35,744 bases of DNA from an uncultured bacterium (lineage in GTDB: Bacteria > Verrucomicrobiota > Kiritimatiellia > CAIKKV01 > CAIYGI01): contig CAIYGI010000330.1 in the NCBI GenBank assembly GCA_903925685.1, positions 1 through 35,744 of the forward strand. The letters are read 5' to 3'. This document shows positions 23,707 through 30,751 of the stretch, piece after piece (within the stretch, counting starts at the first letter, position 1; every line of letters begins with the position of its first letter). The notes beneath the pieces are model-generated. The model did not search any database. It was not told where the DNA came from and saw only the letters and a program-made list of their open reading frames with translations. A program made the position numbers and the translations under genes.

Positions 23707-24366
23707 CTAACGTTTGGGCGGCGCGAGCAGATGCACACGCATGGAGTGCGGCTCGGCGGCGGCGGACTCCACGGCCGCCCAGTCCACCGGCGGCGCGGGC
23801 ACGTCGTCGGCGGTGCCTGCCACCCCGTCGGGTCCCAGGGCGAAAAGCGTCACGTTGGCGCCGTCAACGGCGTAACGGAACGGGCGGCGCCAGGGGTCGC
23901 AGGTAAGGCTGACGATGTACGGTCCCTGCCAGCCCGGCGCGGGGATTTCGTGCAGCAGCGCGGGGAGCCCTTCGCCCGCGCTGGGGTAGCGGCCCACGTC
24001 CCGGCGGAACAGTTCCAACGCGGTGCGCAATACATCCAGGTTTTCCACGGCCCGGGTCCGGGGATCGACGCGTTTCCGCGGCACCCATTCCCCGCCCGGC
24101 TGTATCGAGACAAATATCACCGCCAGCGCCAGCATCATCGCCCCGAAGATCGGCAATTGGCGCGGCGACTTGAAAAAGGCCGCCCACGCGGATTCGCGTT
24201 CGCCGGTCTTGCGGGCCAGCCGATCAGCGCGCGCGCGCGCCCTGCGGCCCTCCGCGGCGAGCACCGGCGCGGGCAAACGCATGGCGCGGCCGCAGTGCGG
24301 ACAAAACGCCCGCACCGGTGGGGCGAAGCGCGTTCCGCAGTATGGACAACGATAGCGAATTTTCAT
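23707..24366 (-). CDS. Zinc-ribbon membrane protein with GspG-like pseudopilin C-terminal domain
   Basis: A 219-residue protein of three parts. Residues 7-25 contain two CPxC knuckles (CPYC at 7-10, CPHC at 22-25), a zinc-ribbon. An Arg-rich linker leads to one transmembrane helix (about 70-88, LPIFGAMMLALAVIFVSIQ). Residues about 105-195 match the periplasmic domain of type II secretion pseudopilin GspG: NLDVLRTALELFRRDVGRYPSAGEGLPALL, WQGPYI, CDPWRRPFRYAV, FALGPDGVAGTADDV. The prepilin peptidase motif (G-[FY]-T-L-x-E before the helix) is absent, so it is unlikely to be processed into a pilus. The zinc part should face the cytoplasm and the GspG-like part the periplasm. It is convergent with nothing, lies between gdhA and a metallopeptidase gene, and has its own promoter. 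Function unknown. Confidence 0.8.
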   Translation of the reverse strand: MKIRYRCPYCGTRFAPPVRAFCPHCGRAMRLPAPVLAAEGRRARARADRLARKTGERESAWAAFFKSPRQLPIFGAMMLALAVIFVSIQPGGEWVPRKRVDPRTRAVENLDVLRTALELFRRDVGRYPSAGEGLPALLHEIPAPGWQGPYIVSLTCDPWRRPFRYAVDGANVTLFALGPDGVAGTADDVPAPPVDWAAVESAAAEPHSMRVHLLAPPKR

Positions 24367-24437
24367 TGGTCGAATAAGCCCGTTTCGATTTTCATGCCAA
24401 TTTGTCCCCGGATTCTCGTCCCTCGTTGCCGTGCAGT

Positions 24438-24466
24438 CTTATATTCCTCTGCAACGTTTATTGCAA
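24438..24466 (-). promoter_or_regulatory. Probable promoter of the zinc-ribbon/GspG-like gene
   Basis: On the minus strand TTGCAA (24461-24466), 17 bases and TATAAG (24438-24443) match sigma70 boxes well, about 72 bases before the ATG at 24366. It lies just past the stop of the metallopeptidase gene, so the gene can be expressed independently. Confidence 0.45.
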
Positions 24467-24504
24467 AACTTCCGGCGGCCTGAACCTCCGGTTGCAGTTG
24501 CTAT

Positions 24505-25185
24505 TCATAGGGACTGAGACAGCTCCCCGTCCCCCGGACTGTGCGCGCGCAGCCAGGTCGTCGCGGCCCGATGCTCCGGACAAAGCGCGCGTACCAATGT
24601 CCAAAAACCGGCGCCGTGATTCATGCAGCGCGTGTGCGCCAGCTCGTGCAGCAGCAGGTAGTCCACCACAAAGCGCGGCGCCGTCACGAGATGCCAGTTC
24701 AGCGAAATCGTGCCGCGCGACGAGCAACTCCCCCAGCGGCTGCGCTGGTTGCGGATGGAAACCCTCGCAAATCCGAAACCATGCAGGCGCGCCAACTCAT
24801 GCAAGCGCACATCCAAAAAGCGCCGCGCATAGCTTTGCATCCAGGCAGCGCGCGTCGCCGGTTGCGCCAGATCGAGTCCGGAACTGACGGTCCCCGCCGC
24901 CTCGTCCACGTCCGCGTACCGCCCCCGCGCGGGACTGTACTGGATGCGAAAACGCCGCCCGTGCAATTCCAGCGAGACTGGATCGAACACCGCCGCCGCC
25001 CGTTGCCGGAAGCGTTTACGCTGCGCCTCGATCCAGCCTTGTTTGGCTGCAATAAAAGCCTCGATCCGCGCCCCGGCCATGCCGTGCGGCGCCACCACCT
25101 CCAGCCCGCCGTCGGATCGCACGCGCAACCGCGCGTACTTCACCGCCCGCCGCACCAAAGAACTATTTTCGCCCAGAACCAACAC
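24505..25185 (-). CDS. YgjP/M48-type zinc metallopeptidase-like protein (DUF45)
   Basis: A 226-residue protein matching the YgjP-like DUF45 family. The zinc-binding motif HELAHTRCMNHGAGFW (about 185-200) has HExxH and a third His, after the conserved NQRSRWGSCSSRGTISLNWHLV block and VVDYLLLHELAH. The N-terminal half (VRSDGGLEVVAPHGM, IEAFIAAKQGWI) is the usual beta-rich region. The family is generally taken for a metal-dependent hydrolase; the physiological substrate is not established. GTG at 25185 follows GGAGAAC. It stands alone between the zinc-ribbon gene and the exporter gene. A pseudogene-like fragment lies directly upstream on the opposite strand. Confidence 0.9.
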   Translation of the reverse strand: MLVLGENSSLVRRAVKYARLRVRSDGGLEVVAPHGMAGARIEAFIAAKQGWIEAQRKRFRQRAAAVFDPVSLELHGRRFRIQYSPARGRYADVDEAAGTVSSGLDLAQPATRAAWMQSYARRFLDVRLHELARLHGFGFARVSIRNQRSRWGSCSSRGTISLNWHLVTAPRFVVDYLLLHELAHTRCMNHGAGFWTLVRALCPEHRAATTWLRAHSPGDGELSQSL

Positions 25186-25203
25186 GCTCGTTCTCCAGGT
25201 GGT

Positions 25204-25467
25204 TTGGCGTTTTGGTACCGTGACAACAAGCTGGCGCAGTGGAAGGCTGCGTCGGATTCAAAGGCTAAATTCGAGATCATTCAGCAGATCCTGTCATTGG
25301 CCCAGCTTCCGAACATGCGCGCCGATGCAGTGCTGAAGGCGCAACTCCCGGAACTGCATGCGTCACTGACCGAACTTCTACAAGACGCCGAGATCAGGAA
25401 ACTCGGGCCCAAACGCCCGGCCCCCGATTCCGGCAGAATCATTGGTCGCGTGAATGTTGCATACGCC
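25204..25467 (+). pseudogene. Orphan coding-like fragment of unknown family
   Basis: The 282 bases between the metallopeptidase start and the exporter stop have lower GC than their neighbours. In the + frame they read as natural-looking protein: FWYRDNKLAQWKAASDSK, FEIIQQILSLAQLPNMRAD, LHASLTELLQDAEIRKL, RIIGRVNVAYALLRDELQ. Both minus-strand genes end or begin outside it. The frame stays open into the exporter gene, but from there it is only the exporter's reverse shadow. No good start is present (TTG 25204 after GGTGG is the best). This may be the remnant of a gene partly replaced by its neighbours. I do not recognise the family, and a non-coding explanation is possible. Confidence 0.35.
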
Positions 25468-27237
25468 CTACTCCGCGACGAACTGCAGATCGTACAGCCG
25501 GCGGTAAGCACCGCCGCGGGCGAGCAAGGCATCGTGCGTGCCTTCCTCGATCACCTGCCCGCCGGCAAGCACCAGGATGCGATCGCAGGCGACGATCGTG
25601 GAAAGCCGGTGCGCGATGACGAACACCGTCCGCGACTGCATCAGCGTTTCCAGGGCCGCCTGAACGGCACGCTCGGACTCGGTGTCCAGCGCACTGGTGG
25701 CTTCGTCGAGAATCAGAATCGCCGGATTCCGCAGGCAGGCGCGGGCGATCGCAATGCGCTGGCGCTGGCCGCCGGAAAGACGCATGCCCAGATCGCCCAC
25801 ATGTGTCTCGTAGCCGTGCGGCAGGGCGCGGATAAACTCGTCGGCATGCGCCCTTTTTGCCGCCTCGATCACCGCCTCGGGCGCGGCTTCGGGCGTGCCG
25901 TAGCGGATATTGTTGATCACGGTGTCGTTGAAGAGCACCGTATCCTGCGTCACGATCCCCATCGTCCGCCGCAGCGAATCCAGCGTCAGATCGCGGATAT
26001 CGGTCCCATTGATGCGCAGCGCGCCGGAGGTTGGATCGTAAAAGCGTGGCAGCAGATTCACGAACGTGGTCTTGCCCGCCCCCGAACCGCCCACCAGCGC
26101 GACGCGCTGTCCCGCGGTCACGCTCAGCGAAATGTCCCGCAAGATCGGCTGCGCGCCGTAGGCAAACGAAACGTGGTCGAACTCGATGGTGTCGATCCGC
26201 TCCTCGAAACGGCGGGCCTGGGGGCGGTTCGAGATTTCGACGGGCGTGTCGAGCACTTCGAAAATCCGGTCCGCGCCGCCCGACGCCAGTTGTATCTGCA
26301 GATGCACTCGGCTCAGGCTCTTCACCGGTCCGTACATCATCACCAGCGCGCCGGCGAAGGTTACGAACGAATCGAACGGCATGGCCTTCCAGCGGATGTA
26401 AAACAGCACCGCCGCAACGCCCACCATCGAGATGAAGACCATCAACGGTTCAACGGCGCACTGCGCCCGCACCACGCGCATCACGCGGCTGAAGAAGGAG
26501 CGGTTTTGCACGCCGAAGCGCGCATTCTCGCTCTCTTCCATGCCGAAGGCCTTGACCACGCGCACACCCACGATCGCCTCCTGGATAATCGAGACCAGGT
26601 CGGCGATGCGCTGCTGACCCTCGCGCGAAAAGCGCCGCACGCGCCGTCCGAAGAGCGTGACCGGCAGAATGCAGATCGGAAACAGCAGCAGGCTGCCGAG
26701 CGCCAGCATCGGGTCAAGCCAGAACAGCACGCCCACCAGCACAACCAGCGTCGGCGGCTGCTTGGCCACATCCTCGACAACGTTCGAGACGGCGCTCTCC
26801 ACCAGACTGGGGTCGCTGGTCGTCCGCGCGATCAGATCGCCGGAACGGCTGGCGACGAAGTACGAGAGCGAAAGTTCGTTGAGTTTACGGAAAAGCGCGG
26901 CGCGCAGGTCCAGCACCACCCGGCTGCCGCACCAGCGGATCAGATACTTGCTCAGGTAGTCGCTGACACCGCGCGCCGCGCTCGCGAGCAAAATCAGCGC
27001 CGCGACCAGAGCCGTTTGCGCCCAGCTAGGCTGGGCCGCCGACAGACCGAACACGTTGTTGACGCCCTTCTTCAAGGTCAGCAACAGCGCGCCGTTCGAA
27101 CCGGCGTAGATCAGACCGAAGAAAATGCCCACCGCCAGCCGCCCGCAATAGGGCCTCAGATAAGCCAGCAGACGCCGGTAAGTCTTGTAGTCCTGATTCG
27201 TCAGTATAGCCTTGGATGGTTGCGACATGTTATACAT
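25468..27237 (-). CDS. MsbA-like ABC transporter, fused membrane and ATPase domains
   Basis: A 589-residue half-transporter. Residues about 1-330 carry the six-helix exporter membrane domain (YLRPYCGRLAVGIFFGLIYAG, VVVLVGVLFWLDPMLALGSLLLF, MVFISMVGVAAVLFYIRW). The ATPase domain from about 350 has Walker A GGSGAGKTTF, Q-loop TQDTVLFNDTV, signature LSGGQRQR, Walker B AILILDEATSALD and switch IAHRLST. Homodimers of this type flip lipid A-core or other lipids across the inner membrane (MsbA), or export peptides and drugs. MsbA is favoured by length and overall likeness but not proven. The start may be ATG 27237 or 27228; neither has a clear ribosome site. It lies 55 bases after the HAD gene and may be in one transcript with hisH-hisF-HAD. 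The track start at 27546 overlaps the HAD gene as a shadow. Confidence 0.88.
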   Translation of the reverse strand: MYNMSQPSKAILTNQDYKTYRRLLAYLRPYCGRLAVGIFFGLIYAGSNGALLLTLKKGVNNVFGLSAAQPSWAQTALVAALILLASAARGVSDYLSKYLIRWCGSRVVLDLRAALFRKLNELSLSYFVASRSGDLIARTTSDPSLVESAVSNVVEDVAKQPPTLVVLVGVLFWLDPMLALGSLLLFPICILPVTLFGRRVRRFSREGQQRIADLVSIIQEAIVGVRVVKAFGMEESENARFGVQNRSFFSRVMRVVRAQCAVEPLMVFISMVGVAAVLFYIRWKAMPFDSFVTFAGALVMMYGPVKSLSRVHLQIQLASGGADRIFEVLDTPVEISNRPQARRFEERIDTIEFDHVSFAYGAQPILRDISLSVTAGQRVALVGGSGAGKTTFVNLLPRFYDPTSGALRINGTDIRDLTLDSLRRTMGIVTQDTVLFNDTVINNIRYGTPEAAPEAVIEAAKRAHADEFIRALPHGYETHVGDLGMRLSGGQRQRIAIARACLRNPAILILDEATSALDTESERAVQAALETLMQSRTVFVIAHRLSTIVACDRILVLAGGQVIEEGTHDALLARGGAYRRLYDLQFVAE

Positions 27238-27292
27238 TCTATCTGCTTCAATACGAATTCGCCAGAGGATTTGCAGGGAGTGTGTTCGGTGT

Positions 27293-27859
27293 TCACCACT
27301 CGCGTTCGACGTTGCCCTGCGCCCGCGCGCGGGAGCGCACCCAGCCCGGGGCATGCGCAACGAGCGCCCGCCGCGCCGCCGCCCAGACTGGCAGATCCAC
27401 GCGGCTGTTGCCGATGTAATCGAATCCGCGCAGCCCGTAGCGCTCCACCAGCAGCGCCGCCTTGCGGCGTCCGGTAACGTTGAGCGCGGCGGTCGTCGCC
27501 AGCACATCTTCGAACAATCCAAGCTCAGCCGCCAACTCCCGCGCATAATTTTCGTGACTGCCCGTCACAAGCACCAGCCGCCGTCCCTGCGCCCGCGCGG
27601 CGCGCAGAAAGGCCAGCACATCGCCGCGATAGGGCAGACGCGCATAATCAAGCTGCGCCCGCCGCGCCAGTTCCGCCTTGAGAAAGCCCCGTCCCTGATG
27701 CCACCAAAAAGGGATTTTCAGGATCAGCCAGGGGGCGCGGCGCAGGATCTGCCGCAGCGAGACCCAGAGCAGATCGGTCGCGATCAGCGTGCCATCCAGG
27801 TCCACGCACAGCGGCACGCAATCGGTCGTTTCGTCGGGAGCGGTCATCGCCATATTCAC
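27293..27859 (-). CDS. HAD-family phosphatase, UbiA-associated type
   Basis: A 188-residue HAD hydrolase. Motif I is DLDGTLI with both Asp residues (about 19-25), motif II is LVTGS (about 96-100) and a late GNSRVDLPVW segment supplies motif III/IV acidic residues. The helical cap IATDLLWVSLRQILRRAPWLILKIPFWWHQGRGFLKAELARR closely resembles the HAD domain normally fused in front of a UbiA prenyltransferase in decaprenylphosphoryl-arabinose-like pathways. Here the UbiA part is missing: the frame stops at 27293 and no UbiA gene follows. The GTG start overlaps the hisF stop as GTGA; ATG codons at the third and fifth positions are alternatives. It would remove phosphate from a small substrate in the cytoplasm. 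The link to hisF is probably transcription only. Confidence 0.82.
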   Translation of the reverse strand: MNMAMTAPDETTDCVPLCVDLDGTLIATDLLWVSLRQILRRAPWLILKIPFWWHQGRGFLKAELARRAQLDYARLPYRGDVLAFLRAARAQGRRLVLVTGSHENYARELAAELGLFEDVLATTAALNVTGRRKAALLVERYGLRGFDYIGNSRVDLPVWAAARRALVAHAPGWVRSRARAQGNVEREW

Positions 27860-28635
27860 CAGGTGGCGCGCACGGGAATCCCCGACGCCGCGAGTTCGGA
27901 TTTGATCCGCGGAATCGTGAATTCGCCGGTGTGAATCATCCCGGCCACGATGGCGGCATCGGCGAGCCCTTCGCGAAAGACATCGGCCAGGTGCGACGGC
28001 TTGCCCGCGCCGCCCGACGCCACCACGGGCACCCCGACGGCCTCGGCGATCAGTCGCGTCAAGCGCAGGTCGAACCCCCGGCGTGTGCCGTCGGCATCCA
28101 CGGAGTTGACCACGATTTCACCCGCCCCGAGATCCGCCGCCCGCCGCGCCCAGGCCACGGCATCCATCCCCGTGCGTTCGCGGAAGCCGTGGGTGGTGAT
28201 TTCGTAGCCGCTTGGAAAACGCGCATCCACCGCCACCCGCACCGGGTCCATCCCCAGCACGATGCATTGCGCGCCAAAAGCGCGCGAGCCTTCGCCGATC
28301 AGCGCCGGATTGGCCACCGCCAGAGAGTTGACTGAAATCTTCTCGGCGCCAGCCAGCAGGACGCGCTCCATGTCGGCCAGCGTGGCGATTCCGCCGCCGA
28401 CGGCAAACGGAATATGGATCGCCCGCGCCACCTCGCGCACCATCTCGATATCGATCGGCCGACGTTCGGCGGAGGCGGTTATGTCATACACCACCAGTTC
28501 GTCGCAGCCCTCCTCATAGTAGCGCGAGGCCAGCGCGATCGGATCGCCCAGCTCCACGTTGTTCTGGAACCGGACGCCCTTGGTCACGCGCCGATTACGC
28601 ACGTCAAGGCATGGAATAATGCGCCGCGTCAGCAT
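27856..28635 (-). CDS. hisF: Imidazole glycerol phosphate synthase subunit HisF
   Basis: A 259-residue TIM barrel that converts PRFAR plus ammonia from HisH into imidazole glycerol phosphate and AICAR, step five of histidine synthesis. Catalytic Asp residues are in IIPCLDV (near 10) and RVAVDAR (near 128). The flexible loop RVTKGVRFQNNVELGDP, VGGGIATLADMERVLLAGAEKISVNS and VVASGGAGKPSHLADVF all fit. The late segment IVAGMIHTGEFTI differs from the more common AASIFH..E version and is a tolerated variant. ATG 28635 lies inside the hisH 3' end, overlapping by 7 bases, as expected for two subunits made in equal amounts. Confidence 0.95.
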   Translation of the reverse strand: MLTRRIIPCLDVRNRRVTKGVRFQNNVELGDPIALASRYYEEGCDELVVYDITASAERRPIDIEMVREVARAIHIPFAVGGGIATLADMERVLLAGAEKISVNSLAVANPALIGEGSRAFGAQCIVLGMDPVRVAVDARFPSGYEITTHGFRERTGMDAVAWARRAADLGAGEIVVNSVDADGTRRGFDLRLTRLIAEAVGVPVVASGGAGKPSHLADVFREGLADAAIVAGMIHTGEFTIPRIKSELAASGIPVRATW

Positions 28636-29252
28636 TTGCCGTCCCAATTACTGAAATTTTTCAACAGTTGCAGACCCATGCGTCCCGACTTCTCCGGGTG
28701 AAACTGGGCGGCCACGATGTTGCCGCGGCCCATCAGCGAGGCAAAGGTCGCGCCGGCATATTCGGTAACGCCAATGACATCCGTTTCGTTGGCAGGCGCC
28801 GGGTAATAACTGTGTACGAAATAGAATTCGCTGCCTGAGGCCAGTCCCGCCAGCACGGGGTGTGGACGGCGGAAGGCGACACTGTTCCAGCCGATCTGCG
28901 GCACCTTGTCGGTCGGCACGAGCGGTTGAAAGCGCCGCACCTGCCCTGGCAGCAGTCCCAAAGTCTCCGTGCCGCCGTCCTCCTCCGAGCGCCCCAGCAC
29001 AATCTGCGTGCCGAGGCAGATGCCGAGAAAGGGAATGCCGCGCGCGGCGGCCGCCTGCAGTGGCGCCACGAGGCCCAGTTCACGCAGATTGCGCATGGCC
29101 GCCCCCGCGGCGCCTACGCCGGGAAACACCAGACGCCCGGCCCTGGCGATTTCCGCGGGATCGCGCGTCACGCGCGTTTCCAGCCCCAGGGCGCCAAAGC
29201 CCAGTTGCACGCTCGTGAGGTTGCCAGCTTTGTAGTCGACGATGACGATCAT
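28629..29252 (-). CDS. hisH: Imidazole glycerol phosphate synthase glutaminase subunit HisH
   Basis: A 207-residue class-I glutamine amidotransferase that releases ammonia for HisF. Triad residues are Cys in PFLGICLGTQ (about 78), His in AAQFHPEKSG and Glu two residues later. The N-terminus MIVIVDYKAGNLTSV and PGVGAAGAAM are typical. No Shine-Dalgarno is seen: the bases just upstream are four heptamer repeats (29253-29280). Transcription probably starts from a divergent promoter shared in space with the ankyrin-MORN gene. Other his genes are not in the window, so the pathway is split over the genome. Confidence 0.95.
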   Translation of the reverse strand: MIVIVDYKAGNLTSVQLGFGALGLETRVTRDPAEIARAGRLVFPGVGAAGAAMRNLRELGLVAPLQAAAARGIPFLGICLGTQIVLGRSEEDGGTETLGLLPGQVRRFQPLVPTDKVPQIGWNSVAFRRPHPVLAGLASGSEFYFVHSYYPAPANETDVIGVTEYAGATFASLMGRGNIVAAQFHPEKSGRMGLQLLKNFSNWDGKC

Positions 29253-29280
29253 TTCAGGGTTCAGGGTTCGGGGTTCAGGT
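29253..29280. repeat. Four tandem heptamers (TTCAGGG type) at the hisH start
   Basis: Units ttcaggg, ttcaggg, ttcgggg, ttcaggt follow each other exactly, beginning one base from the hisH start codon. They occupy the place where its ribosome site should be. The same 7-bp period is seen at 491-518 with a different unit. Confidence 0.65.
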
Positions 29281-29293
29281 GCCCGCGCTTGGC

Positions 29294-29322
29294 TTGCATT
29301 ATGCCGGACACATTTCTATTGT
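29294..29322 (+). promoter_or_regulatory. Probable promoter of the ankyrin-MORN gene
   Basis: TTGCAT (29294-29299), 17 bases and TATTGT (29317-29322) lie about 46 bases before ATG 29369. The boxes are superimposed on those of the opposite-strand hisH promoter. Confidence 0.4.
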
Positions 29323-29326
29323 ACAA
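29298..29326 (-). promoter_or_regulatory. Probable promoter of hisH
   Basis: On the minus strand TTGTAC (29321-29326), 17 bases and CATAAT (29298-29303) give a sigma70-type promoter whose transcript would run through the heptamer repeats into hisH. Each box overlaps the opposite box of the + strand promoter. Confidence 0.4.
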
Positions 29327-29368
29327 GCGCATCGGCGCGATCCCGCGGCCGCTGCGCAAGGGGGCTTT

Positions 29369-30745
29369 ATGAATCGTATTGCAGTTTGGTCCAGTTTGAC
29401 TCTTTTCATGCTGAGTTCGATATCCCTGGCGGGGCCGGCCATCGAAGCCGCCCGGCGGCACGATGTCGCCGCCCTCAAGGCCGCGATCGATGCCAGCCCG
29501 CGCGAGGCTGTTGCCGAACAAACTCCCGAAGGCGCCACGCCCCTTCATCTTTCCGCGGCCAATGGCGACATCGCCGTGGCCCGCCTGCTGCTCAAGCTCG
29601 GGGCTAACGTCAACGCCCGCACGACGAACGGCGTTACGCCGTTGCAGTGGGCGGCATTCCAGGGGCAAACAGAGATGGTGCGCTTTTTGCTGGAAAACGG
29701 CGCGGACGTCAATGCCGTCAACGACACGGGGTCTTCGACGCTGCTTTGGGCCGCCGCCAACACCAACACCGCCATGGCGCGCGCTTTGATCGAAGTCGGC
29801 GCGCGGGTCAACACCACCAACCAAAGCGGCAACACAGCCATGCACTGGGCCGCCAACGGCAACGCGGTCGAACTCATGCGCCTGCTGCTTAAGAACGGCG
29901 CCAACCCGTCCATCACCAACGCCGCCGGCAAAACTCCGCTCGATCTCGCGCGCCAATCCAACGCCCGCGATGCCGTTCGTCTCCTCACACCAAACCAACC
30001 AGGTTTCTTTGGGCGTCTCTTCGGTAGTTCCGACGATCCCGCGAAACCTGCGCCGATTCACCGCTCCGTCCCCAACGCCGTAGTCCCCGGAGCCGCGCCG
30101 CAAACCGCCGCTGCGTCCATATCCACGACGCCCGCTGTCGTGAATTCCATCGCGTCCAAGGCGCCTGTCGCAAACACGGCTTCCAATCCGCCACCGATGC
30201 TCGCCGCATCGAACGCGGCGCCGAAGGCTGTCATGCCGTCGCCACCGTCCGGCAGCGTGACGATTGTATTGAAAAAGGGCGGCACGTATGTCGGCACGCC
30301 CCTCAAATCCGGTGCGAAGGCGCAGGGAACGCTCACGGACCTGAATGGCGACCGTTATACCGGCGCCTGGCTGGGATACGAGCGTCATGGACAGGGCACG
30401 CAGGATTACGCCAGCGGCGAAGTTTATGCGGGCGCCTGGCAAAACAATCGGCGGGAAGGCTTCGGGGTTTGCACATACCCCAACCTCGACCGCTACGAAG
30501 GGCTTTGGCATGACGATCAGCGGACGGGCACGGGGACCAACGTGCTGGCGAACGGCGACCGTCTGGAAGGCATCTGGCATGCCGACCGCCTGGTGTACGG
30601 CAAGGGCGTCTGCCGCTACGCCGACGGCTCAAACTACACGGGGGAATGGCGCGCCGGTGTTCCCGACGGCGCGGGCGTCCTTACCCGCCCCGACGGCACC
30701 ATCACCAAAGGGCGTTGGAACAAGAACCGCTACGTTGGCCCATAA
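29369..30745 (+). CDS. Secreted ankyrin-repeat and MORN-repeat fusion protein
   Basis: A 458-residue protein. Residues 1-21 are a signal peptide (WSSLTLFMLSSISLAG). Residues about 22-205 form five ankyrin repeats (EGATPLHLSAANGDIAVARLLLKLGANVNA and following). A Pro/Ala/Ser-rich linker spans about 206-300. Residues about 325-455 hold five or six MORN repeats (YTGAWLGYERHGQG, YAGAWQNNRREGFG, YEGLWHDDQRTGTG, LEGIWHADRLVYGKG, YTGEWRAGVPDGAG). Ankyrin repeats bind proteins, and MORN repeats bind membranes or proteins. The combination suggests an exported scaffold at the envelope; no function can be assigned. ATG 29369 is preceded by AAGGGGG. It is divergent from hisH and convergent with typA, with only 6 bases between stops. 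Confidence 0.85.
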   Translation: MNRIAVWSSLTLFMLSSISLAGPAIEAARRHDVAALKAAIDASPREAVAEQTPEGATPLHLSAANGDIAVARLLLKLGANVNARTTNGVTPLQWAAFQGQTEMVRFLLENGADVNAVNDTGSSTLLWAAANTNTAMARALIEVGARVNTTNQSGNTAMHWAANGNAVELMRLLLKNGANPSITNAAGKTPLDLARQSNARDAVRLLTPNQPGFFGRLFGSSDDPAKPAPIHRSVPNAVVPGAAPQTAAASISTTPAVVNSIASKAPVANTASNPPPMLAASNAAPKAVMPSPPSGSVTIVLKKGGTYVGTPLKSGAKAQGTLTDLNGDRYTGAWLGYERHGQGTQDYASGEVYAGAWQNNRREGFGVCTYPNLDRYEGLWHDDQRTGTGTNVLANGDRLEGIWHADRLVYGKGVCRYADGSNYTGEWRAGVPDGAGVLTRPDGTITKGRWNKNRYVGP

Positions 30746-30751
30746 GCTGAA

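Noticed and set aside
24541-27477. 978-residue + strand ORF
   Set aside because: It runs antisense through the metallopeptidase and the ABC exporter, both of which have full motif sets. Its composition (His/Arg/Gln-rich) is that of a reverse-strand shadow in high-GC DNA. Only 25186-25467 looks different and is reported separately.
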